From Adhaeribacter sp. (lineage in GTDB: Bacteria; Bacteroidota; Bacteroidia; Cytophagales; Hymenobacteraceae), in the NCBI GenBank assembly GCA_028288395.1, contig JAQBNV010000234.1, positions 1 through 7,981 on the forward strand: 7,981 bases of DNA, read 5' to 3'. Made by a program: the position numbers and the translations under genes. Under the pieces are notes generated by a model. That model made no database searches, was not told where the DNA came from, and was given only the letters and a program-made list of their open reading frames with translations. This document shows positions 1 through 7,084 of this stretch, piece by piece; the first letter of the stretch is position 1, and each line of letters begins with the position of its first letter.

Positions 1-587
1 AAATCGGCGGAAGTTACGGCTGGGTAGCGGCTCACCTGGCCAAACACATTTTGGAAGCCGGCAACCTTGAGCATCTCGTGAATAAAAGTGTTGTTCCCCA
101 CCCCCATATAGGGTTTTCGCCAGATAAAATATGCTGCCGGAATGGTCCCGTAGGCCGACAACTGAGCAAATTCCTGGGTAATTGCCTGCCCCAAATTATT
201 GGCCATCACCTGGGTTTGCGTTATTTGCCCAATACCTTTTATCATCGCCAGCGCATCGGGTAAGTTAAAAATGTCGCTCATCCAGACCGGGTATTTTTCT
301 TTTAATTGCATAATGCCGACGAGGTAATTTTCTTCTTTGTTGCCGATAATCAAATCGGGTTGCAGGGCCTGGATTAATTCTAAATCAAAATTTTTAGTGC
401 CGCCTATTTTTGTTTTTGTTTTTACCGCCTGTTTTGGATGAACGCAATATTTAGTTACACCTACTATCTTTTCGCCAAGTCCTAAATGAAATAAAAGTTC
501 AGTTTGGGAGGGAACCAGTGAAATGATACGGCTTGGCGGCTGCGGTAGAAAAATATTATCTGATAACTGATCGATAAAAAATGGCAT
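1..587 (-). CDS. BtuF-like ABC-type substrate-binding (helical backbone) protein, 3' end outside the window
   Basis: Reading leftward from the ATG at 587-585 gives 195 uninterrupted codons before the window edge, so the C-terminal part is missing. The protein starts MPFFIDQLSDN, followed by PPSRIISLVPSQTELLFHLG (residues 17-36), then a GGTKNFDLELI segment (62-72) and QPDLIIGNKEEN (76-87). This 'PxRIVSLxPSxTE ... GG ... xPDLII' order is typical of class III periplasmic-binding proteins for cobalamin and iron-siderophore complexes (BtuF/FhuD fold). The ligand cannot be read from the sequence; corrinoid or heme/iron complex are the usual options. No signal peptide or lipoprotein Cys follows this start. 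The in-frame upstream stretch reaches a TAA with no ATG, GTG or TTG. From memory, Bacteroidota have a leaderless branch of this family, so a cytoplasmic or non-transport role is possible. No permease or ATPase gene is visible. The next gene upstream (M42 peptidase) is separated by a strong terminator, so this gene probably has its own promoter. Confidence 0.85.
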   Translation of the reverse strand, partial: MPFFIDQLSDNIFLPQPPSRIISLVPSQTELLFHLGLGEKIVGVTKYCVHPKQAVKTKTKIGGTKNFDLELIQALQPDLIIGNKEENYLVGIMQLKEKYPVWMSDIFNLPDALAMIKGIGQITQTQVMANNLGQAITQEFAQLSAYGTIPAAYFIWRKPYMGVGNNTFIHEMLKVAGFQNVFGQVSRYPAVTSAD

Positions 588-728
588 AAGCGTGAAGATA
601 GGTAAAAAACGAGCGTTCGTTAAACCAGGTGGTAGCCAAAATAAAAATATTGCCGGTTAAATTTCTCAAGTTCTTATTCCGCAAGCCAAGGCTGGTGGTT
701 ACATAACTTCGGGAAGGCGCCAGCTAGC
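588..728. other. Intergenic gap upstream of the BtuF-like gene
   Basis: This gap must hold the promoter of the leftward BtuF-like gene, because a strong hairpin (729-767) separates it from the peptidase gene. I see no small open frame with protein-like composition, no repeat, and no clear match to the Bacteroidota -33/-7 promoter pattern (TTTG and TAnnTTTG). Confidence 0.4.
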
Positions 729-767
729 TAAAAAGGCTTCCTGCTATTTTTGCAGGAAGCCTTTTTA
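729..767 (-). terminator. Strong intrinsic terminator after the M42 peptidase gene
   Basis: A perfect 16-bp inverted repeat pairs 729-744 with 752-767 around a 7-nt loop (tattttt). The core GGCTTCCTGC/GCAGGAAGCC is flanked by A on one side and T on the other, so RNA from either strand ends the stem in a U run. It begins 17 nt past the peptidase stop codon in the leftward direction, which fits a rho-independent terminator for that gene. No rightward gene needs it in this window, although the structure is symmetric enough to work both ways. Confidence 0.9.
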
Positions 768-784
768 TTTAATATTTAATAATT

Positions 785-1873
785 TTACTTAAAATACCGG
801 AAATCATAATTGGTTTCGAGTTGTACCAGGAACTCGTAAATCAGTTTAGATACATTTGCAACATCTTCTTTGTGTACAGTCTCTACCGTTGTGTGCATAT
901 ATTTCAAAGGCAGCGAAATAAGAGCCGCCGCTACGCCTTCGTGCGAATACGCAAAAGCATCGGTATCGGTACCGGTGGCGCGGGTAGCAGAAGCCCGCTG
1001 AAAAGGAATCTCTTTTTCTTGGGCTACCCGGATTAGCATGTCCCGCACATTATTTTGCACGGCTGGTCCATAGGTAATTACAGGTCCCTTGCCGCAGTGA
1101 ATATCGCCGCTTACCTTCTTTTCGTACATCGGTGCCTGGGTGTCGTGGGTTACATCCGTAATAATGGCTACGTCGGGTTTAATGCGATGGGCAATCATTT
1201 CGGCGCCCCGAAGACCAATTTCTTCCTGCACTGCATTTACAATGTATAAACCAAAAGGCAAGGTTTTATTATTATTCTTTAGCATCCGGGCTACTTCGGC
1301 AATCATATAGCCGCCAATGCGGTTATCCAGGGCCCGGCCTACCAGGAATTTCTCGTTCATCACCATTAGTTCGTCTTCGAAGGTAATAACCGAGCCCACG
1401 TGTATGCCCATATCTTCAACTTCCTGGCGGGTAGTTGCGCCGCAATCGAGAAATATGGTTTCAATAGTAGGGGCTTTATCCTGATCTATTTTACGAACAT
1501 GGATGGCCGGCCAACCAAAAACTGCTTTTACAATCCCCTTGGCGGTATGAATATTTACTCTTTTGGATGGCGCAATGAGCGCATCGGAACCGCCATTGCG
1601 GCGCACATAAATATAACCTTGATCTGTAATATAATTTACAAACCAGGCAATTTCGTCGGCATGGGCTTCAATTACTACTTTGTATTCGGCTTGGGGATTA
1701 ATTACCCCAACCACAGTGCCATAGGTATCTACAAAATATTCGTCGATATAGGGTTTAAGGTATTCCAACCATATTTTCTGTCCTTCTGCTTCAAACCCGG
1801 TGGGTGCGGCGGTGTTTAAATACTTTTCTAAAAAAGCATAGCTCTCCTTTTCCATGTTGTTATACGCATTCAT
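785..1873 (-). CDS. M42 family metallo-aminopeptidase (glutamyl aminopeptidase/TET-like)
   Basis: 362 aa, the usual length for MEROPS family M42, ending at TAA. These enzymes are cytosolic two-metal aminopeptidases, often large tetrahedral (TET) dodecamers that trim peptides released by ATP-dependent proteases. All expected residues are present: the first metal ligand in IEAHADE (H71, with D73 beside it), the bridging Asp in GRALDNRIGG (D183), the catalytic and metal Glu pair in VQEEIGLRGA (E217, E218), the metal Asp in ITDVTHD (D240) and the last metal His in KYMHTTVETVH (H327). The stretch between about residues 75 and 170 corresponds to the inserted dimerisation domain of the family. There is no signal peptide. 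The ATG at 1873 was chosen, but the second Met (residue 7, MEKESYAF) is an equally possible start. A strong terminator follows. The carboxylase gene lies 120 bp upstream in the same direction, so limited read-through cotranscription is possible. Substrate preference (Glu/Asp, Leu or Lys) cannot be told from this sequence. Confidence 0.93.
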   Translation of the reverse strand: MNAYNNMEKESYAFLEKYLNTAAPTGFEAEGQKIWLEYLKPYIDEYFVDTYGTVVGVINPQAEYKVVIEAHADEIAWFVNYITDQGYIYVRRNGGSDALIAPSKRVNIHTAKGIVKAVFGWPAIHVRKIDQDKAPTIETIFLDCGATTRQEVEDMGIHVGSVITFEDELMVMNEKFLVGRALDNRIGGYMIAEVARMLKNNNKTLPFGLYIVNAVQEEIGLRGAEMIAHRIKPDVAIITDVTHDTQAPMYEKKVSGDIHCGKGPVITYGPAVQNNVRDMLIRVAQEKEIPFQRASATRATGTDTDAFAYSHEGVAAALISLPLKYMHTTVETVHKEDVANVSKLIYEFLVQLETNYDFRYFK

Positions 1874-1961
1874 AGTTACTGACTATGTACATTTTGTTTG
1901 TTTATTGTTCGTTTTAGCTTCTTAGTTGGCTAGGTAGCAGGGGCAGTGATCAGTGTTCTGA

Positions 1962-1989
1962 AATAAATATATTATATAAAATATTTATT
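1962..1989. repeat. 28-bp A/T-only imperfect palindrome between the carboxylase and peptidase genes
   Basis: Positions 1962-1970 (aataaatat) are the exact reverse complement of 1981-1989 (atatttatt). The middle, 1972-1979 (ttatataa), is itself a perfect palindrome. Only the pair 1971/1980 (a/a) breaks the symmetry, so 13 of 14 positions match. It starts 4 nt past the carboxylase stop codon in the leftward direction. With no G or C in the stem and no following U run, it is a poor intrinsic terminator. It could be a protein-binding dyad, a weak 3' mRNA structure, or simply a product of A/T-rich composition. Confidence 0.5.
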
Positions 1990-1993
1990 ATAT

Positions 1994-3553
1994 TTATAAA
2001 GGGATATTGCCGTGCTTTTTTCGGGGAAGATTGACTACTTTATTTTCCAGCATCCGGAACGCTTTAATAAGTTTAACACGGGTTTGAGCCGGCGTTATTA
2101 CTTCATCGATAAAGCCCCGGTGGGCTGCCCGGTAAGGGGTAGCGAATTTCCGCTGGTACTCGGCTATTTTCTCTGCCAGTTTGGCCTCCGGGTCTTCGGC
2201 TTGGGCAATTTCACGTTTAAAAATAATTTCGGCTGCGCCCTGCGCACCCATTACAGCAATTTCGGCGCTAGGCCAGGCATAATTTAAATCGGCTCCTATG
2301 TGCTTAGAGTTCATCACATCGTAAGCGCCGCCGTAAGCTTTGCGGGTAATGACTGTTATGCGGGGCACGGTAGCTTCGCAGAAGGCGTATAATAATTTAG
2401 CACCATTGCTGATAATGCCCCGCCATTCCTGATCGGTGCCCGGCAAAAATCCCGGTACATCTTCCAAAACGAGTAAGGGAATATTAAAGCAGTCGCAGAA
2501 GCGCACAAACCGAGCAGCTTTGGTGCTGGCATTAATATCCAATACCCCGGCTAAAACTGCAGGTTGGTTACCTACGATGCCAATGCTACGACCTGCCAGT
2601 CGGGCAAACCCCACCACAATATTTTCGCCGAAGTTTTTATGGACTTCAAAAAAACTATCTTCATCAATAATACCTCCGATTACTTCCCGCATTTCGTATG
2701 GCTGATTTGGGTTTTCGGGTATTATGGTATCCAACACGGCTCTCATTTCGTCACCGACTGTTTCGTAGGGTAGGACTGGAGCAGTATCTTCGCAATTCTG
2801 GGGGATGTAGGAGAGTAATTTTTTAATATACTGAATACATTCCAACTCATTGGCGCAGGAAAAATGAGTAACTCCACTTTTGGTACTGTGGGTGCTGGCC
2901 CCGCCCAGTTCTTCTGATGTTACGTTCTCGTGGGTTACGGTTTTTACCACGTTGGGGCCCGTAACAAACATATAAGACGTGTTTTCGACCATCAGAATAA
3001 AGTCAGTAATAGCCGGCGAATACACCGCTCCGCCTGCGCAAGGCCCCATCACGGCCGAGATCTGGGGAACGACGCCCGATGCCAGTGTATTCCGGTAGAA
3101 AATATCGGCATAGCCGCCTAAAGAAACGACACCTTCCTGAATACGGGCACCGCCCGAGTCGTTTAAGCCGATAACCGGAGCCCCGTTTTTCATGGCAAGG
3201 TCCATTATCTTTATGATTTTTTCAGCGTGGGTTTCGGACAAGGATCCGCCAAAAACTGTAAAATCCTGGGAGAAAACATATACCAGCCGGCCGCTAACCG
3301 TACCATAACCCGTAACTACGCCATCGCCCAGGTAATATTCTTTATCCAGACCGAAATCTTTGGAGCGGTGCATGACAAATTTTCCGATTTCTTCAAAAGA
3401 ACCGGCGTCCATTAATAAATCGATGCGTTCGCGGGCAGTTAGTTTTCCTTTGTTATGCTGGGCTTCAATCCGGTCTTTTCCACCACCTAGCAACGCTTCG
3501 GTATTTTTGCGCTGCAACTCGGCTATTTTGCTTAAGGCATTATTTTCTATCAT
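1994..3553 (-). CDS. Acyl-CoA (propionyl-CoA-like) carboxylase carboxyltransferase beta subunit
   Basis: 519 aa, the standard length for PccB/AccD5/MmdA-type carboxyltransferases. The enzyme moves CO2 from carboxybiotin to an acyl-CoA (propionyl-CoA to methylmalonyl-CoA in the best-known members), or works in reverse in decarboxylase complexes. The two crotonase-like halves are clear. The N-terminal half has [11 protein letters not shown] (37-47), [14 protein letters not shown] (129-142) and the oxyanion-hole region [12 protein letters not shown] (170-181). The C-terminal half has [14 protein letters not shown] (363-376), [11 protein letters not shown] (404-414) with its glycine pair, and [20 protein letters not shown] (420-439). 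The N-terminus ([21 protein letters not shown]) also fits the family. The ATG at 3553 lies at a 15-bp dyad and is the natural start; I see no good ribosome binding site, which is normal for this phylum. No biotin carboxylase, biotin carrier protein, methylmalonyl-CoA epimerase or mutase gene is nearby, so its partners must be encoded elsewhere. Acyl-CoA preference is inferred from family resemblance only. I give no symbol because pccB, mmdA and accD-type names cannot be separated here. Confidence 0.93.
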   Translation of the reverse strand: MIENNALSKIAELQRKNTEALLGGGKDRIEAQHNKGKLTARERIDLLMDAGSFEEIGKFVMHRSKDFGLDKEYYLGDGVVTGYGTVSGRLVYVFSQDFTVFGGSLSETHAEKIIKIMDLAMKNGAPVIGLNDSGGARIQEGVVSLGGYADIFYRNTLASGVVPQISAVMGPCAGGAVYSPAITDFILMVENTSYMFVTGPNVVKTVTHENVTSEELGGASTHSTKSGVTHFSCANELECIQYIKKLLSYIPQNCEDTAPVLPYETVGDEMRAVLDTIIPENPNQPYEMREVIGGIIDEDSFFEVHKNFGENIVVGFARLAGRSIGIVGNQPAVLAGVLDINASTKAARFVRFCDCFNIPLLVLEDVPGFLPGTDQEWRGIISNGAKLLYAFCEATVPRITVITRKAYGGAYDVMNSKHIGADLNYAWPSAEIAVMGAQGAAEIIFKREIAQAEDPEAKLAEKIAEYQRKFATPYRAAHRGFIDEVITPAQTRVKLIKAFRMLENKVVNLPRKKHGNIPL

Positions 3554-3566
3554 ACAAAATTTGTAT
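3552..3566. promoter_or_regulatory. 15-bp dyad overlapping the carboxylase start codon
   Basis: ATACAAA (3552-3558), a single central base, then TTTGTAT (3560-3566) form a perfect inverted repeat. It includes two bases of the carboxylase start codon and the sequence directly upstream. Its place suits an operator or a small start-site hairpin, but 7-bp A/T-rich arms can arise by chance in a window of this size. No regulator is identified. Confidence 0.25.
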
Positions 3567-3641
3567 CTACAAGAATAGTCAAAGTTATAAAAATCCGGTG
3601 TTTAAATTATAAGTCCCCGCTATTTTATTAAACGCAGGCGC

Positions 3642-3672
3642 AAAAAAAAGGCTGACCAAACAGCCAGCCTTT
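3642..3672 (-). terminator. Intrinsic terminator after clpC
   Basis: In the leftward (clpC) direction the RNA has an 8-bp stem pairing 3665-3672 (cagccttt on plus) with 3647-3654 (aaaggctg), followed by a run of U from the eight A residues at 3642-3649. A shorter alternative stem, 3650-3654 with 3661-3665, gives a 6-nt loop. It begins 18 nt after the clpC stop codon. It separates clpC from the carboxylase gene, whose own promoter should then lie between about 3554 and 3641. Confidence 0.85.
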
Positions 3673-3690
3673 AAAAGGTAAATTCAAATA

Positions 3691-6270
3691 TTACTCACCA
3701 GTCTTTGGATCAGCCGGCGCCGATTCAGATTCAGAAGATTCTTCGGGTAACTTAGGTTTACCACTATTGGCCGAACTGAAAGTCAATACATCCTTTCCTT
3801 CTTCGTGATCCGCAATGATAATGTCACCGTGGTTTACATCAGCTCTCAGAATTTCTTCGGCAATCGGATCTTCCAGGTATTTCTGAATGGCCCGGTTTAG
3901 CGGACGTGCGCCATACTTCGGATCATAGCCTTTATCTGCTACAAAATCTTTGGCCTTATCGGTCAGTTGAATTTTGTAACCTAAGGTTTCTAAACGGCCA
4001 AACAGTTTGCCCAATGAGATGTCAATAATTTTGTGTATTTCTTCCCGTCCCAAAGAGTTGAATACAATTACATCATCCAAACGGTTAAGGAATTCCGGCG
4101 AGAAGGTTTTCTTCAGCGCATTGGAAATGGTACCTTTCATGATGTCATCCAGGTTCTCCTGTTTTGCTTTGGTCGAAAATCCGATACCGGCTCCAAAATC
4201 CTGTAAGTCACGGGCGCCAATGTTCGAAGTCATGATGATAATGGTATTGCGAAAATCTACTTTCCGTCCTAAACCATCGGTCAGCACACCATCGTCTAAA
4301 ACCTGCAATAACAGGTTATAAATATCCGGGTGCGCTTTTTCAATCTCATCCAGCAAGATAACGCTGTATGGCTTACGGCGGATTTTCTCAGTCAGCTGAC
4401 CACCTTCTTCGTAACCCACGTACCCCGGAGGCGCTCCTACTAACCGCGATACGCTGAATTTCTCCATGTATTCGCTCATGTCGATGCGTACCAGCGAGTC
4501 TTCCTTATCAAAGAGGTAAGTTGCCAGCACTTTCGCCAATTCGGTTTTACCTACCCCGGTCGGACCTAAGAATACAAAAGAACCAATCGGTTTTTTCGGA
4601 TCTTTCAAGCCTACACGGGTCCGCTGAATAGCTTTCACCAATTGCTTAATCGCTTTTTCCTGGCCAATTACTTTGTCCTGCAGCTCATCGCCCATGCTTA
4701 GTAATTTCTGACCTTCGTTCTGTGCAATCCGTTTCACCGGAATACCAGTCATCATGGCAATTACTTCGGCTACGTTTTCTTCTTTAACGGTGTAGCGTTT
4801 CTTTTTCGTTTCGTCTTCCCAGTTCTTCTTGGCTACGTCCAGTTGGTCCAGCAGGCGTTTTTCTTTATCGCGCAGTTGGGCTGCTTCTTCGTATTTCTGG
4901 CTTTTTACCACCCGGTTCTTCTCGGTTTTGATATTCTCAATCTGCTCTTCCAGTTTAAGAATATCTTCCGGTACAATAATATTATTAATGTGTACGCGGG
5001 CACCAGCCTCATCCAGAATATCGATGGCTTTGTCGGGTAAGAAGCGGTCGCTCATGTACCGATCCGATAACTTCACGCAAGCCTCAATAGCCCGGTCAGT
5101 ATAAATTACATGGTGGTGATCCTGGTATTTATCTTTGATGTTATTCAGAATCTCGATGGTTTCTTCCGGCGTGGTTGGGTCTACCATTACAATCTGGAAA
5201 CGACGGGCCAAAGCGCCATCTTTCTCGATGTACTGGCGGTACTCATCCAGGGTAGTAGCCCCGATGCATTGAATTTCGCCACGGGCCAATGCCGGTTTAA
5301 ACATGTTGGAGGCATCCAAAGATCCGGAAGCGCCACCGGCTCCCACAATGGTGTGCAACTCATCAATAAATAAAATTACATCCGGTGATTTTTCCAGCTC
5401 GTTCATTACGGCTTTCATCCGCTCTTCGAACTGGCCACGGTATTTGGTACCAGCTACTAATGAAGCTAAGTCTAAAGTTACCACGCGCTTGTTAAATAGC
5501 ACACGAGAAACCTTTTTCTGTACAATGCGCAGCGCCAAACCTTCGGCAATAGCAGTTTTACCTACCCCTGGTTCGCCAATTAGGATCGGGTTGTTTTTCT
5601 TACGGCGGCTCAGTACCTGGGCTACGCGTTCAATTTCTTTTTCTCGTCCTACAATCGGGTCCATTTTATCGTCTTCGGCCAGTTTTGTCAGGTCGCGGCC
5701 AAAATTGTCGAGTACCGGTGTCCGGGATTTTTCCCCAGGCTTTTTGGCGGTACCGCCTTTGGCTGCACCGGAGCTGCCAAACAACTTATCGTTGTCGTTA
5801 TCATCATCGGTATCGGATGATGCCATTGGATTATTAGTTTGATAATCCAACGAATCTCGGATTGCTTCGTAGTTCACGTTAAATTTGGCTAAGGTTTGTG
5901 ATGATATATTATCTTCATCCCGCAGGATGGAGAGCAATAGATGTTCCGTACCAATAATGTCACTTTTAAAGATCTTGGCCTCCAGGTACGTTATCTTTAA
6001 TACTTTTTCGGTTTGCTTTGTAAGCGGTATGCTGCCGGTAATACTGGTATTATGCGAAGCCGTATTACGGGTAGCTTGCTCCAAAGCATATTTTAATTCG
6101 TCTATCGACACGCCAAGTTTTTTTAACAAGGTAATGGCCGTGCCTTCGCCCTCCCGGATCATGCCCAATAATAAGTGTTCGGTACCTATATAGTCATGCC
6201 CCAGGCGAATAGCTTCTTCACGGCTGAGCGAGATCACCTCTTTCACTCTATTTGAGAATTTAGCTTCCAT
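3691..6270 (-). CDS. clpC: ATP-dependent Clp protease ATP-binding subunit ClpC (AAA+ unfoldase)
   Basis: 859 aa, slightly longer than typical ClpC. It unfolds proteins and feeds them into ClpP for degradation in the cytosol. Domains in order: two Clp_N repeats (about 1-70 and 80-145), each with a GTEHLLL motif; an acidic linker (about 150-185, with DDDNDNDK); AAA+ D1 with Walker A GEPGVGKT (232-239), Walker B VILFIDE (298-304) and arginine-finger region ALARRF (353-358); a UVR-type coiled middle segment (about 437-475); and AAA+ D2 with Walker A GPTGVGKT (569-576), Walker B VILLDE (637-642), sensor-1 Asn in TSN (683) and sensor-2 GARP (787-790). The ClpP-docking tripeptide IGF is at 696-698, so it should act as a protease partner and not as a ClpB-type disaggregase; the short UVR middle domain supports this. 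The tail (about 833-859) is Ser/Glu/Pro-rich and looks disordered. No ctsR, mcsA, mcsB or clpP is adjacent. A WbqC-like gene lies 94 bp upstream in the same direction with no clear terminator between, so some cotranscription is possible. The ATG at 6270 is the only sensible start. Confidence 0.98.
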   Translation of the reverse strand: MEAKFSNRVKEVISLSREEAIRLGHDYIGTEHLLLGMIREGEGTAITLLKKLGVSIDELKYALEQATRNTASHNTSITGSIPLTKQTEKVLKITYLEAKIFKSDIIGTEHLLLSILRDEDNISSQTLAKFNVNYEAIRDSLDYQTNNPMASSDTDDDNDNDKLFGSSGAAKGGTAKKPGEKSRTPVLDNFGRDLTKLAEDDKMDPIVGREKEIERVAQVLSRRKKNNPILIGEPGVGKTAIAEGLALRIVQKKVSRVLFNKRVVTLDLASLVAGTKYRGQFEERMKAVMNELEKSPDVILFIDELHTIVGAGGASGSLDASNMFKPALARGEIQCIGATTLDEYRQYIEKDGALARRFQIVMVDPTTPEETIEILNNIKDKYQDHHHVIYTDRAIEACVKLSDRYMSDRFLPDKAIDILDEAGARVHINNIIVPEDILKLEEQIENIKTEKNRVVKSQKYEEAAQLRDKEKRLLDQLDVAKKNWEDETKKKRYTVKEENVAEVIAMMTGIPVKRIAQNEGQKLLSMGDELQDKVIGQEKAIKQLVKAIQRTRVGLKDPKKPIGSFVFLGPTGVGKTELAKVLATYLFDKEDSLVRIDMSEYMEKFSVSRLVGAPPGYVGYEEGGQLTEKIRRKPYSVILLDEIEKAHPDIYNLLLQVLDDGVLTDGLGRKVDFRNTIIIMTSNIGARDLQDFGAGIGFSTKAKQENLDDIMKGTISNALKKTFSPEFLNRLDDVIVFNSLGREEIHKIIDISLGKLFGRLETLGYKIQLTDKAKDFVADKGYDPKYGARPLNRAIQKYLEDPIAEEILRADVNHGDIIIADHEEGKDVLTFSSANSGKPKLPEESSESESAPADPKTGE

Positions 6271-6364
6271 TTAATATTATAAAAAAAGATAAAAAGTAAG
6301 TAATGATTAATTTCTGATGCCTGCCAAACAGCTTTGCCTCATTAAATAAACAAGCAGCAACTTG

Positions 6365-6988
6365 TTATTGTTCAGGGGCGGTAGGGGTGACCTGTAAATA
6401 ATATACGGCCTCCGGACCTTGTAAAAACAATACATCAATTATACTCAAGTCAGTTACAAATTGTTTGCCAAATACCTGTTGGTATGGTTTAATGTCCAAA
6501 ATGGCAGAGTTTAATTTCGGATGAATTTTATTGCGGTAATCGGCAATTGTTTCTGAATATACCGGCATATACGACTCGGTAAGTAAAACCGGTTTTTTTA
6601 TATTCAGGCATTTAAGGTAAAAACGTAAAAGCTTCAGATTTAATTCGAATAAATATCGGTTTTTTTGTTCGTAAATCTGCTGCAAATAATCGCTGTAATA
6701 AGTAAAGAACGGGGCGCTGCCGTAAGCGGACCGGATACTGCGCCAATGTACGTTTATCCAGTTCTGGCTGTAATCAATTTCCAGTTCGGTTATCCTGGTT
6801 TTTCGGTTCCCTTTCTTTACCGGAATAGTTAAATCCTGTAGGCCATGGGCCGACAAAATCCGGCAACGGTTCCGGTAACTTTGCTTTTGGTAGTTTTCGT
6901 GTTGTTCAATTAAAATACTTTGGGCCCGTAATGCTAACTGAAAATAGGCCAAACTAGGGTTATACTGTATTTCGGTTAATAAAATCAT
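6365..6988 (-). CDS. WbqC-like family protein
   Basis: 207 aa, about the usual length for the WbqC-like family (Pfam PF08889). The sequence begins with the family pattern of an early Tyr-Asn-Pro (TEIQYNPSLAYFQLAL, 5-20). It continues with NRCRILSAHGLQDLTIPVKKG (40-60), the signature HWRSIRSAYGSAPFFTYYSD (81-100) and a C-terminal SIIDVLFLQGPEAVYYL (182-198). Members occur in O-antigen and other surface-polysaccharide loci, and are widespread as single genes in Bacteroidota, often near signal peptidase genes. No enzymatic reaction is firmly established as far as I know, and I assign none. No signal peptide or membrane segment is evident, so it is probably cytosolic. It is transcribed away from the acyltransferase across a 96-bp gap, and clpC follows 94 bp downstream. 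The neighbour that may share its theme is the divergent envelope-lipid acyltransferase. The ATG at 6988 opens directly on the conserved N-terminus. Confidence 0.85.
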   Translation of the reverse strand: MILLTEIQYNPSLAYFQLALRAQSILIEQHENYQKQSYRNRCRILSAHGLQDLTIPVKKGNRKTRITELEIDYSQNWINVHWRSIRSAYGSAPFFTYYSDYLQQIYEQKNRYLFELNLKLLRFYLKCLNIKKPVLLTESYMPVYSETIADYRNKIHPKLNSAILDIKPYQQVFGKQFVTDLSIIDVLFLQGPEAVYYLQVTPTAPEQ

Positions 6989-7084
6989 GTTAAGTAAGCA
7001 GCAGCCTTAGACTTTTGCTATATTAGCATAATTTTATTTTAAATCATTTTTTATTAAGAATTAGTTATTACCCTTACAAATATC
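6989..7084. promoter_or_regulatory. Divergent promoter region between the WbqC-like and acyltransferase genes
   Basis: This 96-bp A/T-rich gap must hold the start signals for both divergent genes. It contains a perfect short dyad, TGCTA-TAT-TAGCA (7016-7028), which could be an operator but is short enough to be chance. I see no clear Bacteroidota -33/-7 promoter and no Shine-Dalgarno sequence in front of either start. The call rests on gene arrangement only. Confidence 0.45.

Noticed and set aside
51..263. A 70-codon plus-strand open frame near the left edge
   Set aside because: It lies inside the leftward BtuF-like reading frame, which has clear family motifs, and shows no protein-like features of its own.
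1400..1819. A 139-codon plus-strand open frame opposite the M42 peptidase
   Set aside because: It is the antisense shadow of a gene with all catalytic residues. Its composition (many Asn, Phe, Tyr, Ile, Gly) mirrors the coding strand and matches no family.
1963..1997. The A/T-rich inverted repeat at the carboxylase stop as an intrinsic terminator
   Set aside because: The stem has no G or C and no U run follows it, unlike the two good terminators in the window. It is kept only as a dyad of unknown meaning.
5303..5842. A 179-codon open frame on the plus strand opposite the clpC N-terminal third
   Set aside because: It is rich in Ser, Arg, Pro and Thr, as expected for the antisense of a well-conserved AAA+ gene, has no recognisable domain, and lies fully inside clpC, whose motifs are intact.
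6271..6364. A clpC promoter, from a partial -7 match (TACTTTTT on the minus strand) and a TTTG further upstream
   Set aside because: The spacing between the two elements is about 26 bases, whereas the Bacteroidota pattern needs about 19-20, and the -7 match is incomplete. Such partial matches are common in A/T-rich DNA.
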